Assembly (NCBI RefSeq): GCF_034422975.1
Contig: NZ_CP139873.1
Coordinates: 372,001 to 436,000 of the forward strand
From: Idiomarina sp. PL1-037
GTDB lineage: Bacteria > Pseudomonadota > Gammaproteobacteria > Enterobacterales > Alteromonadaceae
Length of the DNA stretch: 64,000 bases
Direction: 5' to 3'
The notes under the pieces are model-generated. The model was not told the DNA's origin, ran no database searches, and was given only the letters and a program-made list of their open reading frames with translations. The position numbers were made by a program, and so were the translations under genes. Below, piece by piece: positions 44,064 through 53,171 of the stretch. Every line of letters begins with the position of its first letter. Within the stretch, counting starts at the first letter, position 1.

Positions 44064-44570
44064 ATGCGTAATCAAAAAGGTTTTACCCTGATCGAACTGA
44101 TCATCGTTATTGTCGTTTTGGGGATTTTAGCAGTAACCGCTGCGCCTCAGTTTATTAATTTTTCTAGTGATGCTCGTACTTCTACAGTTAAAGGTTTGAA
44201 AGGTGCTTTACAGGGCGCTGCCCAAACAGTCTATGCAAGAGCAGCTATCGATGATGATTTGGATGGTACTTCGGCTACTCCCGTGCCGGTTAATGGTGTA
44301 GCTACCGTGAATGGTTACCCAGCAGCCACACAGGCAGGAATTGCTACTGCCGCGAATTTGAGTGCCTATGACACAACCTCAACAGATGACTTTGCTGGGC
44401 AAGACTGGGTTTATACAGTTGATGGAACCACTATTTACATTGCCCCAGCTGAATCAGTAGACGATACAGGTACGGATTTGACTAGCGCTGGAACTTGTCA
44501 GGTAAATTACGCTGATGCAGCTGACGCTAATACTCCTCCGGTAATTACAACAGATACATCTGACTGTTAA
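44064..44570 (+). CDS. mshA: MSHA major pilin MshA
   Basis: This is the likely major pilin of 168 residues. The leader MRNQKG is very short, cleavage comes before FTLIE, and the hydrophobic helix is IIVIVVLGILAVTAAP. The C-terminal region has two cysteines (TCQVNY and the final TSDC) that can close the usual D-loop. The frame opens at a TTG (44049), but the ATG at 44064 gives the family N-terminus, with GAGAG upstream. Called major by position and by its typical form next to mshB; expression level is not visible in sequence. Confidence 0.87.
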   Translation: MRNQKGFTLIELIIVIVVLGILAVTAAPQFINFSSDARTSTVKGLKGALQGAAQTVYARAAIDDDLDGTSATPVPVNGVATVNGYPAATQAGIATAANLSAYDTTSTDDFAGQDWVYTVDGTTIYIAPAESVDDTGTDLTSAGTCQVNYADAADANTPPVITTDTSDC

Positions 44571-44627
44571 GTCTATTTTCTTTGTAGGTGCGTGCGTTTG
44601 TGCGTACCTGCAAACTAGGAGCTTCCG

Positions 44628-45062
44628 ATGAAACTCCGGGGTTTCACACTTATTGAACTCATCATTATACTGGTGATTATCGGTATCCTCGCCGTATCTG
44701 CCGGCCCCGTCTTTTTTGATAACTCGGGTACAAAAAGCCAAGTTTTACGGCAACAAGCAATGAGTATTTTGCGCGGCATTCAGTTACAAGCTATGCAGGA
44801 TACTACGGGTAATTACTCCTCTGTCGTATCAGAAAATACCCTCGGCGCTCCTCCTTTTATCGAAGAGAACAATCGGCAGATAAGTAATGCCGACAATGTT
44901 ACCTTTTCATTCTCCGGCTCTTTACCTGCAACTATTGGTTTTGATGGTTTAGGCAGACCAACCGAACAATGTAGTGGTGGATGCACTATTACCTTTACCG
45001 AGGGCTCAGGTACAAGTCGTGATCTCTGCATAAATAAAGAGGGTTACATTAATGAGTGTTAA
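44628..45062 (+). CDS. mshC: MSHA minor pilin MshC
   Basis: Prepilin-like protein of 144 residues with leader MKLRG, cleavage before FTLIE, and hydrophobic helix LIIILVIIGILAVSAGP. It is shorter than MshB and MshA, as expected for a minor pilin. TAGGAGC precedes the ATG. The 57-base gap after mshA is among the larger ones in the locus. It overlaps mshD by 11 bases. Confidence 0.85.
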   Translation: MKLRGFTLIELIIILVIIGILAVSAGPVFFDNSGTKSQVLRQQAMSILRGIQLQAMQDTTGNYSSVVSENTLGAPPFIEENNRQISNADNVTFSFSGSLPATIGFDGLGRPTEQCSGGCTITFTEGSGTSRDLCINKEGYINEC

Positions 45063-45585
45063 GCAATCAAAAGGCTTCACTCTTATCGAAATCATCATCG
45101 GCATTGTTGTTATTGCTATTGTCGTAGCGGTCGTAACAGCAGGAATGGGGCCACTATTCCGTCAAACGGTGGACCCCTGGCAGCAAGTCCGCGCAGCCGA
45201 ACTCGGCCAAAGTTTGATGAATGAAATCATGGCACGCAAGTTTGATGAAAATAACAGCGCACTTGTACGTTGTGGGGAGGGCGGCGGTCCCTGTACCACA
45301 CCTGCAACAAGCTGTGCCGGTCCAGGTAACCCACTTCCCAATACAAATGGCTCGGAAACGCGTGAAGACTTTGATGATGTGGACGACTTTAACTGTCTGG
45401 GTATCAATAACAGCGATTTAGAAAACATTTTTGGTAACGCTATCGATACCAATTATTACAGTGGTTTTGGTGCTGAAGTCAGAATAAGTGAACCTGAAGA
45501 TGATCAGGTAAAACGTATCGATATTGTCATCATTACTCCTCAAGATCAGCGTATTGAGTTCTCAGGGCGCAGAGGTAACTGGTAA
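45052..45585 (+). CDS. mshD: MSHA minor pilin MshD
   Basis: 177-residue prepilin-like protein with leader MSVKQSKG, cleavage before FTLIE, and helix IIIGIVVIAIVVAVVTAG. The mature part has several cysteines (RCGEGGGPCTTP; SCAGPG; NCLG). The start lies inside the end of mshC, and the stop overlaps the mshO start by one base (TAATG). Confidence 0.86.
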   Translation: MSVKQSKGFTLIEIIIGIVVIAIVVAVVTAGMGPLFRQTVDPWQQVRAAELGQSLMNEIMARKFDENNSALVRCGEGGGPCTTPATSCAGPGNPLPNTNGSETREDFDDVDDFNCLGINNSDLENIFGNAIDTNYYSGFGAEVRISEPEDDQVKRIDIVIITPQDQRIEFSGRRGNW

Positions 45586-46403
45586 TGCGGAATAATGGTT
45601 TTACCCTCATTGAGCTTGTCATCGTTATTGTGCTGTTATCGATAGTTTCTATTTTTAGCTTTCGTTTTGTTGGCCTGGGGTCAGAAATGTACGTGACTGG
45701 TGCTGAACGGGTAAAGCTGCTTGACCAGAGTCGCTTTACCATCGAGCGAATCACGCGAGAATTACGTAATTCGGTACCCAATAGCGCGCGTGTACTGACG
45801 TTAGCGGATGGTAGCGAGTGCCTGGAGTTTGTTCCCATTAAAGTGGCGGGTACTTATTATAATGCACCATTCACCAGCTCCGCCCCTGAGTCGTTAGAGT
45901 TAGTCACTATGGCGACCGGCTGGACTAGTATCAATTCAGGATCGTTAAACAACGACCGACTATTTATCTACGCGACCCGTCCGGATTTTATTTACCCGGA
46001 CAAACCTGACGGCGAACGCCGCTGGAGTCGGGTAGACAGTAATCAAAGTCGCACTGGCCAACAGACTACAGTGGCTTTAGAATCCGGTTTTTATTTTGCG
46101 GAAGAGTCGTCACGTCAGCGTCTTTATGTTGGCCGATCACCCGTAAGTTTTTGTGTTCAAATGGATGGTAAAATAAAGCGTTACAGCGATTACGGCTGGA
46201 ATCAGACTCCAATAGCTTCGGCGAACGAGCTCATCGGCGAGAGGGTTATCAACTTAACGTCCGCCGGCACAAAGGTTCCCTTCGAAGTTGAGAATGCTAC
46301 GCTGTTGCGAAATAACGTCATACACGTATTCTTAGAGTATGAAACGGCTGTTGGTGAACGGCTTTTCTTCAACCAAGAGATTCATATTCCCAATGCACCT
46401 TAA
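45585..46403 (+). CDS. mshO: MSHA minor pilin MshO
   Basis: 272-residue prepilin-like protein with leader MRNNG, cleavage before FTLIE, and helix VIVIVLLSIVSIFSF. The larger size fits the GspJ/PilW-like minor pilins to which MshO belongs. It overlaps mshD by one base and mshP by 11. Confidence 0.86.
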   Translation: MRNNGFTLIELVIVIVLLSIVSIFSFRFVGLGSEMYVTGAERVKLLDQSRFTIERITRELRNSVPNSARVLTLADGSECLEFVPIKVAGTYYNAPFTSSAPESLELVTMATGWTSINSGSLNNDRLFIYATRPDFIYPDKPDGERRWSRVDSNQSRTGQQTTVALESGFYFAEESSRQRLYVGRSPVSFCVQMDGKIKRYSDYGWNQTPIASANELIGERVINLTSAGTKVPFEVENATLLRNNVIHVFLEYETAVGERLFFNQEIHIPNAP

Positions 46404-46821
46404 TGGTTTTTATTCAACACACCGTCAACGAGGTAGCGCATTAGTTGTTGCTATCTTCGTGATCGTTGTTTTGGGGTTGTTAGTCAGCGTTCTCTCTCAG
46501 TTAGTCCGTACAAGTTCTGACTCAACCGTTGTTGAGGTTTATGGTAACCGAGCATTTATGGCGGCACAAAGTGGTTTGCAAGTCGCAATGAGCGAATTAT
46601 TTCCTTTGAACAATAATATCGCCGACTGCTCGGAGGTGAATAGTACCACAGTTAATTACAGCGGCGGTGGGCTATCCCAATGCCGTTCCGACGTTGTTTG
46701 CGACTCATTCAATTACTCTGGCGGTGATACGCATTATAGGCTTGAGTCCACAGGAACCTGCGAAGCCGGAAATACCATCACCACTCGCAAAGTGGCGATC
46801 GAAACGAGGACGGTGGAATGA
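46393..46821 (+). CDS. mshP: MSHA minor pilin MshP
   Basis: 142-residue PilX/GspK-like minor pilin. After RQRG comes SALVVAIFVIVVLGLLV. The residue at +5 of the mature protein is Val rather than Glu, as is common in MshP/PilX-type tip subunits. The frame opens at 46339, but the ATG at 46393, overlapping the end of mshO, is preferred. It overlaps mshQ by four bases. Four to five cysteines occur in the globular part. Confidence 0.82.
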   Translation: MHLNGFYSTHRQRGSALVVAIFVIVVLGLLVSVLSQLVRTSSDSTVVEVYGNRAFMAAQSGLQVAMSELFPLNNNIADCSEVNSTTVNYSGGGLSQCRSDVVCDSFNYSGGDTHYRLESTGTCEAGNTITTRKVAIETRTVE

Positions 46822-49800
46822 GGCGTTATTTGTTTCTGGCTCTATTCCTTGTAATAACGCCAATGTCTTTGTATGCGCAAAGTAACAACGGCGCTGTTCA
46901 GTGCAAAGATGTTTGGCCTAAGGCGTCAGTTTATTCTGGTAATTCAGCACCCAAGCCCATCGAGTTACCGGAAAAAGAAAATCAAAACCCCTTACCAAAA
47001 CAACTTCAACCCATTGACTACCTTCGTGTAGCTCCATTTGGAGGCTTTACTGACGTTGGTGCAAATTATGATACTAATGGCCCAACATCGAGAGTGTATA
47101 TTGACGGGGATTTAACCATCCAAGAGGAGCGACAAATCAATATAGATGGTACTCCGGATGAATTTATTTTAGTCGTTACGGGAGATTTGACGATTGAGAG
47201 GAATGTAACTATTAAGGGTTACATCTACGTTGGCGGGACTTTGTTTATTCAGCGGGGAGCTAATGGGAATAACCAAATAGAGATAGAAGGTGCGATAAGT
47301 GTAAGCACAGGAAGTTTTTATTTAAGTGGTTTTGGCAGCCCGACACCACCTAGTTTAACGTACGTTGCTCCCGAGTTTCCCTTGAATGGCGGTCAATTTT
47401 GTTCTGCTGCGTCGCCTCAACCACTGTCCTCGCTACTCAACTGGAAGCTGAACGATGGTCCTTGGAATAACGCACCGGGCCAGATCATTGACAGTTCCGG
47501 AAATGAGTTTGACGGAACCAGCAGCGTAGCCTGGAGCAATAACACTCCCGCAATACCCACGGATTTCAGTGGTGAGGGAACCTGTGGCTATGGCGAATTC
47601 GATTACACTCAAAGTCAGTCGATACAAATTGATGACGACGCTAATGGTTTAAACGACCAACTCGATTTTGGTACGGGAGAAGAATTTACCGTGGGGGTTT
47701 GGGTTAAGCCTACAACCTTCAACCCTTCCTCAAGCCTGATGACGATTGTTTCGAAAGATACGAATTATGAGTTTCATGTTCGTGACGATGGGATTATTAA
47801 CTGGTGGTGGAATACTGAATCTGGCGGTATTCGACAGTTCAATAGTTCTACAGCGGTTTCCTTAGGAGTATGGCAGTACGTCGCTATTCGCTATAAAGAT
47901 GGCGAACAAAGCATTACAATAATTGATGATGAGTTTAATACGGTTTCAAAGACCACGGAAAACTACGGCGGAGGATTAACAACCAACGACCGCCCCTTCA
48001 TTCTTGGTAATGACTTTAATCAGACTCGATATTTCGATGGTGATATGGATGAACTATCGGTTTTCAATGAATCACTGACAGACAGTCAATTACTGGCGGT
48101 TGCTCAGCAAACCTCACTATGTGAAACATTAGGACAAGTGTGCTTTGCACCTGATCTGGATGAAACATCATTTTCGGATGATTGGGACGTTATCGAAAGT
48201 GGTGATACGGTACCAGGAATAATTAATTCTGGCAGCCCTTCACCGCGCTTAAGGTTAACAGAGAACGCGCAGAATCAAACCACGGCAATTACCTTAAAGC
48301 AGCCGGTGGCAGCCGCTGGGAGTAGGGTTGAAGTAACCTTCAGGTTATACGCTTATGATGGGAGTGGTGCGGACGGTATTGCGTTGGTCTTGTCGGATAA
48401 AGTCCCCGCTAATGCTGGCCAATTTGGTGGTTCATTAGGTTATGCCAATTCCAATGGTAACCCTGGCTTCGATGGTGGTTGGTTAGGTATTGGTTTTGAT
48501 GCTTATGGCAATTTTGCAAATGCAACCGAAGACAGAAATGGCGGGATTGGGCGTACACCAGACAGCGTAACCTTGAGAGGTGCCGAAGATGCGGTAGCAG
48601 GCCGTCAAGAGTATCAGTATATTGACACTTCTGGAACATTGAGTCCGGGTATCGACGATGCGTCCGCCAATAGACCTGAACCAGGCCATTTATATAAAGT
48701 TGTGGTCGATAATACCGACACGAGCGCCGTTAGTGTCGAAGTGTTGAGAGACATCTCGGGTCAGGGTAATAACTATATTTCATTGTACCAAAATAATGAT
48801 ATTTCAAATTTGCAGCCGGCAATTCCCAATCAATTCTATATCAGCTTTGCCGGCAGTACGGGTGGCTCTACCAATATTCATGAATTTGATTTATTTCAGG
48901 TATGTAGTGGTGATGGTACCTCATCAGAATCAGTAAACCATTATCGATTAGACTTTCCAGGGAGTGTAGTTTCGTGCGCGGGAGCAACGGTTACCGGTGT
49001 AGCCTGTGTTGATAATAACTGTGACGACATTTATCAACAATCTGCCAATGTAACGTTTGAACTGCAGCAAGGTGGAGCGGAGTCAAAGACTGCAGACTGG
49101 TCAGCTAAATCATTAGATCTAGGGGGAGCGGCCAAAACGACAATAGTAAAAGATGCAGCGGGTGCCTACTCGGTGGTACTGACCGATAAAACGTTGGATG
49201 CCCCCACGCGTTGCTTTGTCGATGGCGTAGAGACCACAAATTGTGAAATAGAACTTACACAGGCCGGTTTTATTTTTAGCGATCCGGCTTCCAGTGAAGG
49301 GCTGAATGAGATTAGTCGTAAAATATCAGGAATAGATTATTCAAAAGAACCTAATAAACAAAAAGTGTTCTTACGTGCGGTGCGGACAGATGATAACGCA
49401 CTAACTTGTTCAGATTTTACTGAAAGTCTATTGAATGTCGGGCTTAAATTTCAGTGTGTAAATCCCACCAGTTGCCCGTCGGCCAACGATCCCAACCTCG
49501 GCTTTTTTATTAAAGACGATAGTGATAATGGTTATACGCAGGTTAAAAATAATTTAACTTCAGTCCCGATAAATTTCGAAAGTTCAGAAGCTGGCTTCTT
49601 CATGACGTACGGTGATGCGGGGGCCGTTTCACTGACAGCAAGCGCTGAATATGCTAATGGAGCTACACTGAAGGGAACGTCTGCACCCTTCGTTTGGACC
49701 CCAAACGATATCGAAATTACTCCTATTATTGCTAATGATGATGACGGAATAGAATATCAAAATGGCGTTTTAGCTAAAGCTGGAGAAGCTTTTAAGGTAA

Positions 49801-51056
49801 ATTTAGAACCGCTTAATGCCAACGGAAAAGTAACTCCAAACTTTGGCGCGCCTTATGAGTTAGAGCTACAAGAAAATGCGCACTCAACAAGCGATGCCGT
49901 TTTGGGTGAATTGGAGGGAGAGTCAACATTTAGTAGATCAGATGATGTTTCTGACCCACATTATAGCTCTAATTCGGTGACCTATTCTGAAGTTGGTACC
50001 GTAAATATCGTAGCAGAGGTAAAAGGTAAGAAATACTTCCCTGAATACCATGCCTCACCGGGTAACTTTACAGGCACAAAGACTATCGGTCGTTTTATAC
50101 CCGCTCGTTTTGTTATGTATGCGAATGAGTTTGCAAATATTTGTAACAGAGGGAGTGGACAGCCGTTTTTTTACATTGGAGAGCCGCAAGAATTAGCTAA
50201 TACGGTTTATTTTGAAGCGCTAAATGTAAATGGAGATATCACCCAAAATTATGAAGCTGTTCGAGCTCCTGATGAAGTTACGCTTCTATATAAAGGTTTC
50301 GGGGATTTAACAAAAACGCTTGTTGGCGAGCAGCCGCAAAAAAGTGCCGCGTCATATTTTACGATGGATTGGACAGAAGGGGTTGGTAGCTTAAATAATG
50401 CTTTTATTACCTATCCAAGAGCAGAGAACTACGACGAAAGCGAACCTTATAACTTTGAAGGTCCGATAGAAGATTATCAGCTTGGCATTCAAATTAACGA
50501 TGGCGAGGGTAATAATTATTACTCAACAATAGAAGGAGGCACTCTCAGCAGTGGAGGCTTCACTTATGTCTTATTTGATGAAGCAGAACTTCGGTTTGGC
50601 CGCTTACGCTTGCAGAATATTTACGGTGGTTCTACAGATCCCTTGCCTGTTGAGGCCGTGGTTGAATACTGGAACGGAGCATCATTTGTTGCAAATGATT
50701 GGGATAACTGTTTCGAATTTCGCAGTGATGCCGTGAGTTTGCTCAGTGCTACCGATCTGGACGGTAATACTATAGATACGAACCCTGAGTTGGCAGATAT
50801 TCCTGACTCAAAAACACTAAAAAAAGGTCAATTACTGCCTTTAGGTAGTGTATTTTCAACAGAAGAACTTATTCGTTGGACAAAGTTAACAGAGCAGTCA
50901 AAGTTTATTTTTAATTATGACTTAGGGGCTAAAGATTATTTACGGTTTGACTGGGTGGGCAATGGTTACTTAGATGATGATCCTCAAGCAGAAGCATTAA
51001 TTGGTATCTATCGCGGCAGCGACCGCCAAATTTACTGGCAGGAAGTCGGTTGGTAG
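46818..51056 (+). CDS. mshQ: MSHA protein MshQ, large lectin-domain adhesin candidate
   Basis: 1412-residue secreted protein that closes the MSHA locus. A signal peptide (about 1-20) is followed by beta-strand repeats at about 92-175 (YIDGDLTIQEE; ILVVTGDLTIERN), a LamG/concanavalin-like domain at about 205-437 (EEFTVGVWVKP; GDMDELSVFNESL), a segment like an L-type lectin at about 444-695 (GADGIALVLSD; GGWLGIGFDAYG; YISFAGSTGG), and a long C-terminal region resembling the DUF6701 part of MshQ proteins. Domain names are from recognition, not a search. It is probably a pilus-associated adhesin, by inference. 197 bases without a gene follow. Confidence 0.85.
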   Translation: MRRYLFLALFLVITPMSLYAQSNNGAVQCKDVWPKASVYSGNSAPKPIELPEKENQNPLPKQLQPIDYLRVAPFGGFTDVGANYDTNGPTSRVYIDGDLTIQEERQINIDGTPDEFILVVTGDLTIERNVTIKGYIYVGGTLFIQRGANGNNQIEIEGAISVSTGSFYLSGFGSPTPPSLTYVAPEFPLNGGQFCSAASPQPLSSLLNWKLNDGPWNNAPGQIIDSSGNEFDGTSSVAWSNNTPAIPTDFSGEGTCGYGEFDYTQSQSIQIDDDANGLNDQLDFGTGEEFTVGVWVKPTTFNPSSSLMTIVSKDTNYEFHVRDDGIINWWWNTESGGIRQFNSSTAVSLGVWQYVAIRYKDGEQSITIIDDEFNTVSKTTENYGGGLTTNDRPFILGNDFNQTRYFDGDMDELSVFNESLTDSQLLAVAQQTSLCETLGQVCFAPDLDETSFSDDWDVIESGDTVPGIINSGSPSPRLRLTENAQNQTTAITLKQPVAAAGSRVEVTFRLYAYDGSGADGIALVLSDKVPANAGQFGGSLGYANSNGNPGFDGGWLGIGFDAYGNFANATEDRNGGIGRTPDSVTLRGAEDAVAGRQEYQYIDTSGTLSPGIDDASANRPEPGHLYKVVVDNTDTSAVSVEVLRDISGQGNNYISLYQNNDISNLQPAIPNQFYISFAGSTGGSTNIHEFDLFQVCSGDGTSSESVNHYRLDFPGSVVSCAGATVTGVACVDNNCDDIYQQSANVTFELQQGGAESKTADWSAKSLDLGGAAKTTIVKDAAGAYSVVLTDKTLDAPTRCFVDGVETTNCEIELTQAGFIFSDPASSEGLNEISRKISGIDYSKEPNKQKVFLRAVRTDDNALTCSDFTESLLNVGLKFQCVNPTSCPSANDPNLGFFIKDDSDNGYTQVKNNLTSVPINFESSEAGFFMTYGDAGAVSLTASAEYANGATLKGTSAPFVWTPNDIEITPIIANDDDGIEYQNGVLAKAGEAFKVNLEPLNANGKVTPNFGAPYELELQENAHSTSDAVLGELEGESTFSRSDDVSDPHYSSNSVTYSEVGTVNIVAEVKGKKYFPEYHASPGNFTGTKTIGRFIPARFVMYANEFANICNRGSGQPFFYIGEPQELANTVYFEALNVNGDITQNYEAVRAPDEVTLLYKGFGDLTKTLVGEQPQKSAASYFTMDWTEGVGSLNNAFITYPRAENYDESEPYNFEGPIEDYQLGIQINDGEGNNYYSTIEGGTLSSGGFTYVLFDEAELRFGRLRLQNIYGGSTDPLPVEAVVEYWNGASFVANDWDNCFEFRSDAVSLLSATDLDGNTIDTNPELADIPDSKTLKKGQLLPLGSVFSTEELIRWTKLTEQSKFIFNYDLGAKDYLRFDWVGNGYLDDDPQAEALIGIYRGSDRQIYWQEVGW

Positions 51057-51153
51057 AACGAATTATAACGATTAATCGACAATTCGATGACAATGCCTCT
51101 TGCTCTTTTGTTAACAAGCAAATAGCATAAAGCAGAGTTTAAACGAAAAATGC

Positions 51154-51185
51154 GGGCGTTGACGAACGCTCATAATTATTACAAT
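51154..51185 (+). promoter_or_regulatory. hairpin and weak promoter elements after mshQ
   Basis: GGGCGTT (51154-51160) and AACGCTC (51165-51171) form a 7-bp hairpin, without a clear T run. TTGACG (51159-51164) overlaps it, with TACAAT at 51180-51185 only 15 bases away. These could be the end of the msh transcript and a weak promoter for the next gene. The rest of the 197-base gap shows nothing I recognise. Confidence 0.25.
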
Positions 51186-51253
51186 AACGATAGTGCGACT
51201 ACAGCTTTGGCTTTTACGCCGCTTTGTTATTTTTTCAAGCTTGGAATGGAAAC

Positions 51254-53113
51254 ATGATGCGATTGGCTCGACTGGCCTTGGTAATGGCCTCTACATTGAC
51301 ATTCGCCTCGACGGCTCTTGCTCAGCAGGAGATGACTGTCGAAGAAATTGCTAACCAAATTTCGACTCTAGAGAGCGATTTTGAAAACTTTTCTGGTACT
51401 GTAAACACGCTTCAGCAAGAAGAGCGGAACCTGCGGGAAAAGCTTCAAAACTTGCGTGAGCGCAACAGCGAACTGGAAGCGAAACGTGAATCAGCATTGG
51501 CGGAAATGAATGACCGCTACCAACGTTTGGTGGAAGACCCAACAATCGACATTGCTGGCGCCCAAGAAGCGTACAAGCAAGCCGTTATGGCCCATCAACA
51601 GAATAAAGCAGACATTAAGCAGCAAGTGAGTCTGGTTAATGAAAAAGCACGCGAAGTAGAAGAAGCGCGTGTAAGCAAACACAGTCTTATTAATGAAATT
51701 GAAACGCTTAAAGAGCAACGCAATTTAGCTCGTGTCGATCGCTTAGAAAGTGAGTTTAACCGTACTGGCGAACTTGAAGTGAGTCAGTCAATTAGCTGTG
51801 ACCGCCAGGAAACACTGGGGCAGTGTGAAAATCGCGGCAAGCTCATGGCTAAGCAAAAAGCATCGAAACAATATCTTGATACCATTCTGGATGGTTTAAG
51901 TGAAGCCTCTCTCGCTCGCGAAAACATTGAAAAAGCCAGTCCGAATGTACAAATTTTAGGTTCTAAAACGGTCAGTAATGGCTTTAGTGGTGCAGGTAAC
52001 TACGGCGTAAAACTGGCGGTTGAACTGCGTGGTCAGTTACCCCAAAGTCAGGCTTGTACGCTATTGAACGTTGATATGCGATATTGTGCGTCGGAGCAAC
52101 GGCCGGGGGAGCTGCAAGCGGGTGATGAGGAAACGGTTGATAGCTCCGTCATGCACCCGTTAACCATACGCTCTAACGTGTATGATGATGAAGTTGTTAT
52201 CGATGGTGTAAGCTATGGTTCCACGCCGTTGGAAGTAATGTTGCCCGGCGGTGAACATCAGGTTGAAATTCTTAAGTATGGTTACTCTGCCTACGCGGAG
52301 AAAATTTTACTGAAAGACGCTACCGCTATTCGTGCTGAATTAGAGAAATCTGATTACTCCTTTACTCGTGGCGAAAAAATTCAGGACATTCTGTATCGCG
52401 ATGTTCGTGGTCCTGAACTGGTTGTTGTTCCCGCGGGTAAATTTAAAATGGGCGACTTGGTCGGCAATGGTTTACCGAACGAACGTCCGGCCGAAACGCG
52501 TGAAATTCCGACCGCATTGGGTATTTCTGACACTGAGATTACGGTTGAGCAATTTGGTAACTTTGTGGAAGATACGGCCTATGTCACCGAAGCTGAAAAA
52601 AACGGTACTTGCGCAAGCCTGAGCAATGGTCGTCCGCAGTTTAACGAAAAACTTACGTGGAAAAATCCTGGGTTTAAACAGTCACAAAGCTCACCAGTGG
52701 TTTGCGTCAGCTTTAACGATGCACAAGCCTACGCTGAGTGGCTTACACAGAAAAGTGGATTTGAATACAGTCTTCCTACTGAAGCAGAATGGGAATACGC
52801 GGCACGCGCCGGTTCGGAAACCGATTTCTGGTGGGGAAATGATGTCGGTTATGGCAAAGCAAACTGTCGTAACTGTGGTACAGATTGGTCAAATATACGC
52901 CCTGCTCCAGTCGCGAGCTTTCATCGTAACCCCTGGGGATTATACGATACTGTCGGTAATGTCTGGGAGTGGGCTAAAACCGATGACGGTGTGGTAGTGA
53001 AGGGCGGTGCCTGGAACTTTACGCCAAGTTTGGCAAGAGTTTCTACAAAAATGGAACTTCCGTCAGATTTTAACTCCAACTACATTGGATTCCGTGTTGT
53101 AAGAGCTCAGTGA
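51254..53113 (+). CDS. secreted coiled-coil / PEGA / FGE-fold protein
   Basis: 619-residue exported protein of unknown function. A signal peptide (LALVMASTLTFASTALA, to about 23) is followed by a long coiled coil (about 25-165), a cysteine-bearing middle region, a PEGA-like domain at about 299-360 (VVIDGVSYGSTPLEVMLPGG) and a C-terminal formylglycine-generating-enzyme fold at about 386-618 (VVVPAGKFKMGD; LPTEAEWEYAARAG; GNVWEWAKT; IGFRVVRA). The copper-binding cysteine pair of true FGEs is missing near VVKGGAWNFTPS, so sulfatase activation is unlikely and a binding role more so. The frame opens at 51224; ATG 51254 or 51257 puts the signal peptide first. A terminator overlaps its stop, and mreB follows. 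Confidence 0.75.
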   Translation: MMRLARLALVMASTLTFASTALAQQEMTVEEIANQISTLESDFENFSGTVNTLQQEERNLREKLQNLRERNSELEAKRESALAEMNDRYQRLVEDPTIDIAGAQEAYKQAVMAHQQNKADIKQQVSLVNEKAREVEEARVSKHSLINEIETLKEQRNLARVDRLESEFNRTGELEVSQSISCDRQETLGQCENRGKLMAKQKASKQYLDTILDGLSEASLARENIEKASPNVQILGSKTVSNGFSGAGNYGVKLAVELRGQLPQSQACTLLNVDMRYCASEQRPGELQAGDEETVDSSVMHPLTIRSNVYDDEVVIDGVSYGSTPLEVMLPGGEHQVEILKYGYSAYAEKILLKDATAIRAELEKSDYSFTRGEKIQDILYRDVRGPELVVVPAGKFKMGDLVGNGLPNERPAETREIPTALGISDTEITVEQFGNFVEDTAYVTEAEKNGTCASLSNGRPQFNEKLTWKNPGFKQSQSSPVVCVSFNDAQAYAEWLTQKSGFEYSLPTEAEWEYAARAGSETDFWWGNDVGYGKANCRNCGTDWSNIRPAPVASFHRNPWGLYDTVGNVWEWAKTDDGVVVKGGAWNFTPSLARVSTKMELPSDFNSNYIGFRVVRAQ

Positions 53114-53130
53114 GTATTACTGAGCTCTTT
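53101..53130 (+). terminator. terminator overlapping the end of the FGE-fold gene
   Basis: AAGAGCTCAGT (53101-53111) and ACTGAGCTCTT (53119-53129) form a perfect 11-bp stem with a 7-base loop, ending in TTT. The 5' arm lies in the last codons and stop of the gene. It separates this gene from mreB. Confidence 0.7.
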
Positions 53131-53171
53131 GCTGTCACTCTGTTAGCTTATAAGTAGGGATATACCGCTTC

